64,000 nt of DNA from Chitinophaga pinensis (lineage in GTDB: Bacteria; Bacteroidota; Bacteroidia; Chitinophagales; Chitinophagaceae): assembly GCF_007896845.1 (NCBI RefSeq), contig NZ_VOHS01000010.1, forward strand, positions 163,318 through 227,317, read 5' to 3'. Below the pieces are notes generated by a model. It saw only the letters and a program-made list of their open reading frames with translations. It searched no databases and was not told where the DNA came from. Below, in pieces: positions 54,852 to 64,000 of this stretch. The stretch's first letter is position 1. Each line of letters opens with the position of its first letter. Made by a program: the position numbers and the translations under genes.

Positions 54852-56090
54852 ATGTCGAAACGTTTATTACTGATAGGTGGCAACTTTGCCCCTGAACTGA
54901 CAGGTGTGGGAAAATACAACGGAGAGATGATCGGATGGCTGGCCAATAACGGTTACGATTGCACAGTCATTACATCTTTTCCACATTATCCGCAATGGAA
55001 AATACAGGCACCCTATACTAAAAGCAGATACTGGTATAAAAAAGAAACAGGGTATTATGGGCATGTGCTGGTCTATAGATGTCCGCAATATATCCCCGCA
55101 CGCCCTTCCGGCAGCAGACGGCTGTTGATGGACTTTAGCTTTGCGATCAGCGCTTCTTTTCAGCTGTTATTACAGCTATTCAGGAAGAAAGCGGACTTTG
55201 TAATGGTAGTAGCGCCCCCCTTTCATCTGGGATTACTGGGTGTATTATATAGCAGGCTCAGAAAAGCTACTTTCATTTATCATATACAGGATTTGCAGAT
55301 AGAAGCTGCCCGGGATCTGGGTATGATCAATTCTCCCACTCTCATAAAATTACTTTTCGGTATCGAAAGATATATACTGCGAAGCGCTGATGTTATCAGC
55401 AGCATTTCTGAGGGCATGATCCAAAAGATCAGCGATAAATGCGGACATGCTGTTACCAGTTTTCCGAATTGGGTGGATGTACGCTTGTTTCATCCGCTGG
55501 AGAACAGGAATCAGATCAAAATGGCATATGGCTTCGCTAGTAGTGATACAGTTATACTATATGCGGGGGCAATCGGAGAAAAACAGGGACTGGAAGCCAT
55601 TCTGCATGTAGCACAGCAGGTGAGTCACCTGTCACATATCAAATTTCTGATCTGCGGAGCGGGACCTTACAGGGAACAATTACAACAGCAGGTACGATCC
55701 CGGGAGTTACATAATATTCAATTCAGGGATCCGGAGCCTTTCGACAGTTTCAACCGTTTACTAAATATGGCTGATGTGCATCTCGTGATACAGAAAGCGA
55801 GTGCAGGAGATCTTGTTATGCCCTCAAAGCTGACGACTATACTGGCGGTTGGTGGAGTGGCGGTAGTTACTGCGAATGAGCATACCAGTCTTTATAAGGT
55901 AGTTACAGCAAACGAAATAGGGATTGTGGTACCGGCAGAAGATGCACAGGCCTTAACAGCCGGTATCATGCAGGCTGTCAGTAAAAGACAGGAGCATATC
56001 ACCGAAAATGCACGGCGATATGCTCTTGAATATCTTTCTATTGATAAAATAATGTCCAGGATGCAGGATACTATCAGGGAACCCACATGA
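54852..56090 (+). CDS. family 4 glycosyltransferase (WcaI-like)
   Basis: 412 aa from the ATG at 54852, 8 bases after the transferase stop; an upstream in-frame start at 54783 lies within the previous gene. N-terminal LLIGGNFAPELTGVGKYNGEM is typical of WcaI-type enzymes. FLICGAGPYREQL and the KASAGDLVMPSKLTTILAVGG stretch form the donor-binding half. Last gene of the operon; the 3' end overlaps the convergent lipoprotein gene by 17 bases and no terminator is visible. Confidence 0.88.
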   Translation: MSKRLLLIGGNFAPELTGVGKYNGEMIGWLANNGYDCTVITSFPHYPQWKIQAPYTKSRYWYKKETGYYGHVLVYRCPQYIPARPSGSRRLLMDFSFAISASFQLLLQLFRKKADFVMVVAPPFHLGLLGVLYSRLRKATFIYHIQDLQIEAARDLGMINSPTLIKLLFGIERYILRSADVISSISEGMIQKISDKCGHAVTSFPNWVDVRLFHPLENRNQIKMAYGFASSDTVILYAGAIGEKQGLEAILHVAQQVSHLSHIKFLICGAGPYREQLQQQVRSRELHNIQFRDPEPFDSFNRLLNMADVHLVIQKASAGDLVMPSKLTTILAVGGVAVVTANEHTSLYKVVTANEIGIVVPAEDAQALTAGIMQAVSKRQEHITENARRYALEYLSIDKIMSRMQDTIREPT

Positions 56091-56823
56091 TGTTGGCGCC
56101 TGCGGTAGTACTGGTCACACCATTATTGGTGGAGGTAAAGTTCACCCCACAGAAGCTGACCATGGTCGTAGTTCCATTGATCGCAACATACACAGTACCT
56201 GAAGCACTATAGAATGGTTGCAGAGAACTAACGGTTGATACGATTCTCACTTTACCCGGAGCAATCACACCATCATTTACCTGAATAGTGTAAGTACCTT
56301 CAGTTGGAGGCTGGTTACCCGGGAACTGGAAATCACAGATCGCCAGGTTTTTACTTTCCGCTCTGATGAGGAAGTTGGAACCGCTTACCATACCGGTAAC
56401 GAGATTAAAGGACATTGTGGTCGCCTTTACTATTTTCAACACGTTACTATCCAGACCACAGGGATTCCATGGACCGGTTATCGTGATCTTATCAGATGTA
56501 GCCGTGTAAGTACAACCGCCATTAGTTACCACACTTAATGTATAAGTCTGGTTTCCCTTTGGAGGATTAGGGATTACAGGAGCCCTTTCATGAGATACAT
56601 AACCGCCGGGGCCTTCCCAGGTATAAGTTTTAGGTTCATCGATACCAAAAACTGATAACCTAAGGGTATCATTCTGGCCCAAAGGTGCGTTAGAGGATAT
56701 TTTAGGTTTCAGCCCGAGGTCACATACGGTTTCTTTACCACCACCTGCACCACCACCACCACAGGCTACTAATAACCCTGAAATTCCAATAACGAATGCT
56801 AATAATATATACTTATGCCGCAT
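56074..56823 (-). CDS. lipoprotein with Ig/PKD-like domain, unknown function
   Basis: 249 aa from the ATG at 56823. A lipobox LLVACGG (cysteine near residue 21) is followed by a Gly-rich spacer and a beta-rich region with Ig/PKD-like repeats (TYTWEGPGGYVSHE). I recognise no enzyme. It is convergent with the polysaccharide operon, and it may be a cell-surface or adhesion-type lipoprotein. An upstream start at 56898 is less likely. Confidence 0.75.
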   Translation of the reverse strand: MRHKYILLAFVIGISGLLVACGGGGAGGGKETVCDLGLKPKISSNAPLGQNDTLRLSVFGIDEPKTYTWEGPGGYVSHERAPVIPNPPKGNQTYTLSVVTNGGCTYTATSDKITITGPWNPCGLDSNVLKIVKATTMSFNLVTGMVSGSNFLIRAESKNLAICDFQFPGNQPPTEGTYTIQVNDGVIAPGKVRIVSTVSSLQPFYSASGTVYVAINGTTTMVSFCGVNFTSTNNGVTSTTAGANIMWVP

Positions 56824-57313
56824 TGCTGAATATTCATCAAAACCCTTAATACTTTTAAGACAATATTTCGAAATAAGATTCCGTTTAAATGATATCATAA
56901 GGTTACAGGATATTGGATATAGGTATACGCTGACTCTTTCATTCCTGCTATCTCAATCTGTATTGTTGCAACACTACCAGTCTACCCGACACTGACCGGC
57001 CTGTACCTGATTTTTCCTTATAAGGAAAAATGATAAAATCAGATATAAACGACAATCTCTTTGTTGGCTCAATACATCAAAAGGTGTACAACCGAGTAAT
57101 AAATATAGTAAATAGTTTATTTATTAATATTTTTTTATATTAATAATACAGTAAGATCATATCGATAAGAGAAGAAAAAAGCAATAAAAGCAGATCATTT
57201 ACAAGCACTTATACACATTAAAAATACTAGTGATTTTTTTTCATTTTTCCTAGGCAGAAAGGTGTTTTTTTACGCAAAAAGCCAAAAATCGCCATATTCA
57301 GGGATAAAAACAG
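56824..57313. other. AT-rich intergenic region
   Basis: No gene was seen. It carries the 22-bp perfect palindrome at 57010-57031 and long AT runs near 57100-57240. No perfect -7 box for the lipoprotein gene was found. Confidence 0.5.
57010..57031. repeat. 22-bp perfect palindrome
   Basis: ATTTTTCC TTATAA GGAAAAAT is a fully self-complementary sequence in the gap upstream of the lipoprotein gene. It may be a binding site for a dimeric regulator or a stem of a transcript. Confidence 0.5.
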
Positions 57314-57343
57314 CAAGGGCCGGAATGGTGATTCCGACCCTTG
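57314..57343 (-). terminator. terminator of the GH2 gene
   Basis: A 13-bp stem (57314-57326 with 57331-57343, one mismatch) and GGTG loop, followed by CTGTTTTTA on the minus strand. Confidence 0.85.
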
Positions 57344-57371
57344 AAATTATCAAAAAGTGATACTTTTTTAA

Positions 57372-60008
57372 CTATTTGATGCTGATCGTTTGTTCAGCCA
57401 GATTCCATCCTGAAACAGTTACTACTGCATTAGTATTTTTACCGATTGCATCTCCACTGATAGTCACCAGTTTCTCTTCTCCCGGCAATACAGACACATA
57501 GTTGTCATTATAGAATACGGGCAGGATACGTTTCTTTGTTTTGCTATCTACCAGAGATACGCGGTTAAAGAACGCTACCGGACCATTGGCAGGGTTACTG
57601 ATCTTCACAGTAATGCTATCATTAGTAGCCTTTTGCGCAACGATCTGTACTTTGGCAGCCTTCATTTTCTGCAGACCGGAGTAATTACCGGTGCTGTCAG
57701 GGAACCAGTACAGGTTATCATCTATTACTTTCTGGTCTTTGTCCAGCAGGCGTAAAGACAGGAATACGCCTTCTTTAGCAGCCATTTTATCCAGACCATG
57801 TTTCACAGACAGGTACTTCTGTACCGTTTTCGGACTGATCTCTGTGAATACCTGCGTAAGCTGTTTACTTTTGCCTTCCATATCATATGCTGTCAGTTGC
57901 AGCATTACATCTGTATAATATCTGAAGGTATTATTGACAGTGAAGATGTTACCATCAATCGGGTTACACATCACATGCAGTGGTGCGCCACCCGTACGGT
58001 TACCATACAGACAGGCGTTCGGATCAAGGTAGTAATCATACATCTGACCACGCAGGGCTGTCCATGGGTTCTGTGTTTTCCAGATGATTACCCCTGTATA
58101 CCAGTCCCACATATGGGCGCTAAAGCCTTCCATCAAAGCACGGTACTGATCATAGTTCACCAGCTGGGCCTTGTTAGCGAAGTCTTTTACATCTTTTGGT
58201 TTACCATATGGAGCCACAAAGTCGAAATAAGGGATATATTTATGATAATCCCATACTGAATCCACGCCACCTTTTTTATTCTCAGGCACTTTCATGTTGG
58301 CTGCCGGGATAAATCTTTCCAGTGATTCATAATCACCTACCCCTACAGAACCCACTTCTGAGTTGAAAGGGAATGTTCTTTCGTTCCAGAAAACGGAGAG
58401 CGGCTGTATATTATAAGGACCATCACCATTACCACCGAGGCTGTTGTAAGACATGCTATCGGTATTGGAATAATGGAAGAAGAAACGGGTATTATCCAGT
58501 GAAGGCAATAAGGAATCTTTTATTGCAGCGAGGATATCTACGGGAGGGGTAATTTCATTACCACCACACCAGAAAGCGAGGGATGCATGGTTACGCAGCA
58601 TTTTGATCTGGTCAGCCACTGATTCTATGAACAGGTTGTGGTCATCAGGATAGCGACGACGCGTCCATTGGTCTTCTTTTTTCTGCGGATCTACCCATCT
58701 GCCGTTACAGTCACCGGACATCCAGAAATCCTGGAATACCAACATACCATATTTATCGCAGGCTTCGTAGAACTCTGGTCTTTCTGTCAGACTACCACCC
58801 CAGATACGGATCAGATTCAGATTCATATCTCTGTGGAAACGTACTTCTGCATCATAGCGTTCTTTGCTGAAGCGGAACATCGCATCGGAAGTGATCCAGT
58901 TACCACCTTTGATAAAGATCTTCTGACCGTTTACAGCGATCTCGCGGCTACTTGTGTGTGAGTTCCAATAGGTCTGGATCTCTCTTACACCGAAGTTGAC
59001 TTCTTCTACATCATCTACGCCTGCATTTTCTGCGAATTCCAGTTGCAGGTTGTACAGCTGCTGCGGACCATAACCACTTGGCCACCAGAGTTTAGGCTCT
59101 TTCAGCTCGAGATCCGGCAATTGTACTGTAGTAGTTGCATTGGCTGCCAGTGTTACCTTCTGTGAAATGGTATTGCCTGCCAGTTTATAACGCAGTGTAC
59201 CTTCCACGCTCTTCGCGGTCGCATTTTCCAGCGTTGCTTTTACCATTATGGTAGCTGGCGCCTGCGGACCTTCCGGCAATCTCACACCAGATACTTTGGT
59301 AATTACCTGTGGATCTGTAATATGTACGGCGCCTGTTTTTTCAATGGTTACTTTATCCCAGATACCGGTGTTACGGTCACGCATTGGCTGAATCCAGTCC
59401 CAACCAGCGGTATACTGCGGACCTACGTTCTTTGCGATGGTACCGTCACCACCCTGTCCACCGTTAGGATTACCAACAACAGCAGGTGGGTATACTATTA
59501 CTGCCAGACGGTTCTTCCCATCTTTTGCCAACCATTGGGTGATATTATAAGAATGTCTGAGATAAGTACCGAAATGTGTATTGGGATTCAGGCGGTGACC
59601 ATTCACATAGATATCACAACCGTCGTTTACACCTCTGAAATGTAACCATACCTGCCCATCAGCTCCGGGCTTCTGCTCTGCAAAATCCTTTACAAACCAG
59701 TAGGTATAATGATCTTTCCCGGTATTGTAAATATCCGGAATACGCTCATTGTTCATGCCGTAGAAAGGATCCGGCACCAGTTTGTTATTCAGTAATGTTG
59801 TCAGTACTGTTCCGGGCACTGTTGCCGGCAGCCAGCCTGAAAGCTTGTAGGATGGCGCGGAAAGCGCTTCTCCCTTTACAGTCACTTTCGCAATGTTGTT
59901 ACATTGCCAGCCACTGTTCAATTCATATTGGCTTTGTGCAGCCAATGGTAAAAAAGGTGCTAGTAAAAGACCTGTCGCATTCAGTAATTTCCGAACCATA
60001 ATGTGCAT
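57372..60008 (-). CDS. glycoside hydrolase family 2 (beta-mannosidase or exo-beta-glucosaminidase type)
   Basis: 878 aa with a signal peptide (about 1-25). A jelly-roll sugar-binding domain, an Ig-like domain, then a TIM barrel: acid/base glutamate in CGGNEITPP (near 484) and nucleophile glutamate in FNSEVGSVG (near 550). QDFWMSGDCNGRWVDP precedes the active site and recalls the mannosidase and glucosaminidase branch rather than beta-galactosidases. It would remove terminal beta-linked sugars in the periplasm. Start at 60008, or 59999. Consensus promoter upstream and terminator downstream. Confidence 0.85.
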   Translation of the reverse strand: MHIMVRKLLNATGLLLAPFLPLAAQSQYELNSGWQCNNIAKVTVKGEALSAPSYKLSGWLPATVPGTVLTTLLNNKLVPDPFYGMNNERIPDIYNTGKDHYTYWFVKDFAEQKPGADGQVWLHFRGVNDGCDIYVNGHRLNPNTHFGTYLRHSYNITQWLAKDGKNRLAVIVYPPAVVGNPNGGQGGDGTIAKNVGPQYTAGWDWIQPMRDRNTGIWDKVTIEKTGAVHITDPQVITKVSGVRLPEGPQAPATIMVKATLENATAKSVEGTLRYKLAGNTISQKVTLAANATTTVQLPDLELKEPKLWWPSGYGPQQLYNLQLEFAENAGVDDVEEVNFGVREIQTYWNSHTSSREIAVNGQKIFIKGGNWITSDAMFRFSKERYDAEVRFHRDMNLNLIRIWGGSLTERPEFYEACDKYGMLVFQDFWMSGDCNGRWVDPQKKEDQWTRRRYPDDHNLFIESVADQIKMLRNHASLAFWCGGNEITPPVDILAAIKDSLLPSLDNTRFFFHYSNTDSMSYNSLGGNGDGPYNIQPLSVFWNERTFPFNSEVGSVGVGDYESLERFIPAANMKVPENKKGGVDSVWDYHKYIPYFDFVAPYGKPKDVKDFANKAQLVNYDQYRALMEGFSAHMWDWYTGVIIWKTQNPWTALRGQMYDYYLDPNACLYGNRTGGAPLHVMCNPIDGNIFTVNNTFRYYTDVMLQLTAYDMEGKSKQLTQVFTEISPKTVQKYLSVKHGLDKMAAKEGVFLSLRLLDKDQKVIDDNLYWFPDSTGNYSGLQKMKAAKVQIVAQKATNDSITVKISNPANGPVAFFNRVSLVDSKTKKRILPVFYNDNYVSVLPGEEKLVTISGDAIGKNTNAVVTVSGWNLAEQTISIK

Positions 60009-60048
60009 GAAAAGTTTACAGGCAGAAGTGCCTCATTCACTGATAAAA

Positions 60049-60079
60049 CAAAAATATACGTTGACAAGCCAAAATCAAA
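60049..60079 (-). promoter_or_regulatory. consensus promoter of the GH2 gene
   Basis: On the minus strand TTTG (60079-60076), spacer 19, TATTTTTG (60056-60049). A 7-bp inverted repeat AATAATG-CAC-CATTATT at 60130-60146, some 50 bases upstream, may be a control site. The gap 60080-60342 shows no gene. Confidence 0.8.
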
Positions 60080-60342
60080 ATGCAGGAGGGGGAATAATGG
60101 ATAGACGGCAGGCAGGAGACACAAAAATCAATAATGCACCATTATTTGTGAATTAACTATTAGCAGACGGAAGTATTATAAAAACTGCTGGTATAAGACT
60201 AAACCAGCACTGTTTAAACCTACAACTGTATACTACGCTGTCAGACAACGTAATTACAGCTACAAAGGTACAGCTGCCGGTCGCAATAAAGGGCGCGGTT
60301 TCCTCCAGTAAACTACTTACTATCAGGTTACCGCTTATACAT

Positions 60343-60372
60343 AAAAAAGGTGAAAAGTGACATGATCACCTT
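60343..60372 (-). terminator. weak terminator of the small lipoprotein gene
   Basis: AAGGTGA (60347-60353) pairs with TCACCTT (60366-60372); TTTTTT follows on the minus strand. Confidence 0.5.
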
Positions 60373-60402
60373 CCACCCTTCATATATGGCAATTAATAAT
60401 CG

Positions 60403-60816
60403 TTATGCAGGATCTGACTCTACGATCACCACTTTGGTATATACAGATCTGGTAGGCGGATTACGCGTAGTACCATCCACATTCTGTATTTCCAGATACA
60501 GATTACCAGTTTCGTAAGTGTAGATATAAGTAGAGCCGTTAATCACGTCAGGAATTGCTTCCCATAACTGCTGATCGTCGGAAATGTATACCAGGATACC
60601 ACTGTTCTGATTTGCATAATCATCTAATTCTGCAATAGGGATCTGGGCATAATAAGTTTTTGTTGTGTTGTCGTATTTCCAGGCGTCAGGCTTTACTTCA
60701 AACTGAATAGTTTTATTAGGTATAACAACTTCCTGGGTTATTTCTTCTTTGGTGCAGCTGCTGAAGGTGAATACGCAACCTAACAGCAACATAGGCAGAA
60801 GCAACAGTGATTTCAT
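60403..60816 (-). CDS. small putative lipoprotein, unknown function
   Basis: 137 aa. The hydrophobic N-terminus ends in FSSC (cysteine near 21), a lipobox-like site. The mature part (~115 residues) is beta-rich, with no motif I recognise. It is the sole gene between GH2 and the degraded HEAT gene. Confidence 0.65.
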   Translation of the reverse strand: MKSLLLLPMLLLGCVFTFSSCTKEEITQEVVIPNKTIQFEVKPDAWKYDNTTKTYYAQIPIAELDDYANQNSGILVYISDDQQLWEAIPDVINGSTYIYTYETGNLYLEIQNVDGTTRNPPTRSVYTKVVIVESDPA

Positions 60817-60912
60817 AATGAGAGCCGGATTGATAGTGATTTAATATAGATTGATATGATAAACGATTATCAGATATCATATCAATAACAAATAGAATGC
60901 CATAAAAAGGAT

Positions 60913-62359
60913 TTACTCTTTAACGGCCTCCAGTGTAGTTTTAGCAGCTGCAGCAACATCCGGATCTTCGCTATTCAGCAGCAGGCGGATGAAACGTTCC
61001 TTGTCAGCTGCCTTTTTTTGTGCCAGTACATGCAGTAAAGTGATCTGCGCAAATGAAGGTGCGTGTTGCAGTGCTACTGCTACATAGCCGGACACATCTC
61101 TGCTTCTGATACTTAACAGACTATTACCGATTGCTTTCACTTCTGTGGAATCGGCCGTCTTCATAGCTACCAGTAAAGGACTTAACATCTCTGTACTCTG
61201 CAGTTGCGCAGAGGCTTCGATGGCGGCCATCCTCACACGTGCATCGCTATCCTTTAACGCTTTTGTACACAATGATATTGCAACACGTTGTTTACTGGCG
61301 GCCAGCATTGCGATGATAGCCGCTTTAGTAGCGGGTTGCGAGCGCTCACCTTTTTGTGCCCAGACATCGGCATTGGCGGCATTCATGTATCTTCCGGCCA
61401 TTGCAAGAGCGGCCGCTGCATATTGCGGATCTTTATTATCAGCGGCCAGCGTCAGTGTATTTGTTGCATTATCCCCCATGATGTCCACGATCGTTTTCAA
61501 TGCAGCGATACGTATATGTGAGGGCTGTCTCCTTTACATTGCCGGAGTATTTTATTAGCGGCAGTTTGCGCTGGCGCTGTCGGCCAGTTATGACCAAGAT
61601 TATTGATAAACAACAGATATGCCGCTGTAGCACCAGTTGTATCATAGGCAAAGTTTACTTTTTCAGCAGCGGCAAATAGTACCGGTTCGCTATCCTCGCT
61701 GGCGATATTCGCGAGTGCAAATAATGCTGTTCTTCTTAATATCGGATGATGGGAAGCGACACGTAATGTAATCCCCCCTTCAGCTGCGAGATACTGCAGA
61801 TCGCCAAGGGCTTTTATCAGTGCTATTTCACCACTACCCTTTGCTTTATCCAGTGCCAGCTCCATCGCAATCCGGGAAGCAGAAGTTTTGATCTGTGACA
61901 ATACACGAACGGCAGGATCGCTGAAACGAGCTTGTAGCAAATAGGTTTCAATAATGTTACCGCTGCATTATCTCCGAAGAACTGTAGCTGTTCTATCAGG
62001 AAAGTTTTACAGCTTACATCAGTGGTCAGTCTGAGTGCTTTCCCCCATGCTTTCACCGCTTTATTGCGCAAAGAATCTCTTGTAGCGGCAGCGACGTAAT
62101 TGGCATAGCCATTTAATGCATATTGCAGGGCAGTATTGTCTCCTTTCCCCGGAGGACGCAGCATACAGGCCATTTCAGCCAGTCCGTTGATGCCAAGCGC
62201 GGTTATCTGTTGCATACAACTGTCCAGTTGTAATTGACTTTGCGCAGGCATACGTTTTAGTATCCGGCTGATCCTCACGGCATAGGGACTTTGCTTTTGT
62301 TGGGCAGACACTGTGACACAACTCAGCAACAGTATGACGAATAATATCTTTCTTTTCAT
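60913..62359 (-). pseudogene. HEAT-repeat protein split by two frameshifts
   Basis: Three overlapping minus-strand reading frames (62359-61823, 61940-61497, 61500-60913) read as one ~480 aa protein with a signal peptide and many ~35-residue alpha-helical repeats. The first shift lies near 61945 in a CCTATTTGC run; the second near 61515. Homologous HEAT proteins accompany secreted carbohydrate enzymes. The breaks may be real decay or assembly errors. Confidence 0.7.
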
Positions 62360-62376
62360 AGGATTTCAATTGTCTG

Positions 62377-63619
62377 TCAGGCCCAACCAGCGCGGGCAGG
62401 TGGGTCAATCAGGCTGTTAGCGGCATCATCGTACAGGAATACCTGCCGCTCAGGATCGAACTCCAGAGAACGGCCTACCTGCAATGCTATCTTCGCTATA
62501 TTTACAAGTGTACAGGAACGGTGTCCATTTTCTTCATTCAGGGCAAACTGTCGGCGCTCTTCACAGCAATGAGAAAATCAGTCACCTGTGGCGGCGGATC
62601 AGGGTAAGCTGCCAGCTTTTTCTCCAGTTCAGGAATATCAGAGCGGAAACCGGGATATAACTTACCCGAAGGCCTTCAATAAACGCAGCTTTTTCGTCTG
62701 TGCCTTCTCCATCGAGAATGATTTTGCACCCATCCTTGTAGGTATAAGTGATCCTTCTCCAGGTACCTACTGCATCAGGGTGTTGCTGTGGAGCATCTAC
62801 TTCTACTGAAAGGACTTGTATCATCTTTTCCAGTATATATTGCACCGGGTCGAGGTAATGTTGGCCCATGTCTCCCAATCCACCGCCATCATAATCCCAA
62901 TATCCCCGAAACGTTGATGTACTCTGTCGGGATGATAAGGTTTATATGGAGCAGGCCCGCCAGCGGTCGTAATTTAATTCTGCCGGCACCGGCGTCACAG
63001 GAAGATTGGTTTTACCGACCCAATGTTGTTTCCAGTCGAAACCGGTATGACGATTCAATGTTACGGTAAGCGGCCACCCAGCATACCACTGTTAACCAGT
63101 TTCTTGACAGGTTTAACCGGCGTATTCATCCCATAGAATTATCCTCAAGCGAACCAGTATTTAGCCGGAACATTCTTCCATATTGCTGTAGCTTCTTTTA
63201 CTCTTTCCCCTCTCCTATGGTACGTGTCATTGGTTTTCACACCAGAGTCTTTGCCTGCACGAGCTGCTTCAACGGACATAATCCCATGCCAGTGAGGTGG
63301 AGTGGCAATATGTACGATATCGACTTCAGGTAACTGTATCAGTTCACGGTAATCATCGAATGCTTTCACGCCTCCTCCAAAAATCTCCTGTGCCTGTTGC
63401 AAAGCAGTTTATCCCATCACAGATAGCCACCACCCTCGTGCCGGCGTATCCGAAATGTCTTTTCCCATTCCACCCGTACCGATCACGCCTTTTGTCAGCT
63501 GATCACTGGGCGCCAGGTACCCGCGCCCCAGTACATGGCGGGGCACAATCGTAAATGCGGCCACGGCCCTATACTATTTCTGAGGAAGGTCCTTCTGGAT
63601 TGATTCTTTTTTGCTCCAT
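62377..63619 (-). pseudogene. Gfo/Idh/MocA-family oxidoreductase broken by multiple frameshifts
   Basis: Reading the minus strand piecewise gives a recognisable oxidoreductase: a Tat-like start near 63619, a glycine-rich nucleotide loop (GVIGTGGMGK, near 63476), VDIVHIATPPHWHG near 63300, an AGKD...EKP-like catalytic lysine region near 63235, and a C-terminal LVNIAKIALQVGRSLEFDPE with DDAANSLIDPP before the stop at 62379. At least five frame breaks occur. The length (~414 codons) is near normal, so the losses are small. Upstream of and co-directional with the HEAT gene. Confidence 0.75.
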
Positions 63620-63827
63620 GTGATGGTTAAAATTCAATAAGCAGGAGCAAGATATAAAATGATTTTGCAAGTGTGTATTTCTGTGATAAACGGGTTATCA
63701 AATTGCAGCAAACATTCTCTATATTCGTTACGTGCCAGATTTTATAAACCCGTTTACCAACATCTGAGCCCGTATAATCCTTAAAAATAAGATCCCTGGA
63801 AACCATTCACCATTAACACCACAATAC

Positions 63828-64000
63828 ATGCCAGCTCTTATTGATATCCTGTTGCCCGAGAAGGTGAAAACCTCACCCATCATTCCACAGGAGTTTCAAG
63901 CATATGTCTATCCCTTACCAGACCAATTTTCAGATCCACACCACATTTACACGGATAGAGCAGATCATTGCTATCCATGGTTGCCGTATCATGAATGTCA
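63828..64000 (+). CDS. possible start of a gene running off the window
   Basis: An ATG at 63828 stays open for 57 codons to the window end (MPALIDILLPEKVKTSPI...). Another frame is also open from 63904, so the true frame is unclear, more so because the neighbouring genes are frameshifted. No function can be assigned. Confidence 0.3.
   Translation, partial: MPALIDILLPEKVKTSPIIPQEFQAYVYPLPDQFSDPHHIYTDRADHCYPWLPYHEC

Noticed and set aside
60150..60320. Open frames with basic residues in the GH2-lipoprotein gap
   Set aside because: No start codon in frame, and two frames are open at once; probably non-coding.

Overview
The window looks like chromosomal DNA of a Bacteroidota bacterium, most likely a Chitinophaga-like member of the Chitinophagaceae. 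This rests on the protein families present (a Bacteroidota-type T6SS, a TonB receptor with a carboxypeptidase-like N-terminal domain, a DUF3347 copper protein) and on the promoters. Many genes are preceded by the Bacteroidota -7 box TAnnTTTG, often with a TTTG-like -33 box about 18-20 bases upstream, while Shine-Dalgarno sequences are mostly absent. No rRNA, tRNA, CRISPR array or intact mobile element was found.

Layout. 1-396: gene-free, with a long imperfect inverted repeat. 397-9479: housekeeping genes (RmlD-like reductase, prolyl oligopeptidase, pfkA-pyk operon, TonB receptor). 10061-15744: AraC regulator, aldehyde dehydrogenase, coaA, Crp-type regulator, DoxX-like protein, and YceI with a small membrane protein. 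15827-30223: a type VI secretion system of subtype iii (tssD/hcp, O, K, N, G on the minus strand; a PKD protein that is probably TssP, then E and F on the plus strand; C, B and clpV on the minus strand). Two further minus-strand genes here resemble conjugation proteins TraM and TraN. No VgrG, PAAR or effector is visible. 30752-39907: Ada-like repair protein, AraC regulator facing an outer-membrane protein, a copper operon (His/Met-rich protein, DUF3347, CopA-CopB-like fusion), a metallo-hydrolase and RtcB. 40009-56090: a surface polysaccharide locus of the Wzx/Wzy type with Wza, Wzc, a WcaJ-like initiating transferase, three glycosyltransferases, an acyltransferase and four FkbM-type proteins. 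56074-64000: lipoproteins, a GH2 glycosidase, and two minus-strand genes broken by frameshifts (HEAT-repeat protein and Gfo/Idh/MocA oxidoreductase).

The most interesting non-coding signal is at 33423-33668. The outer-membrane protein gene has a promoter with two half-sites 21 bp apart. A mirror-image promoter with two more half-sites points the other way and drives a transcript of about 85 nt that ends at an intrinsic terminator. This looks like an undescribed small RNA co-regulated with the outer-membrane protein, probably by an AraC-type activator. A similar 21-bp-period direct repeat sits in front of the copper operon. Another unusual element is a terminator-like hairpin inside the start of the Crp-type gene. 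All functional calls come from reading the sequence; no database search was run.
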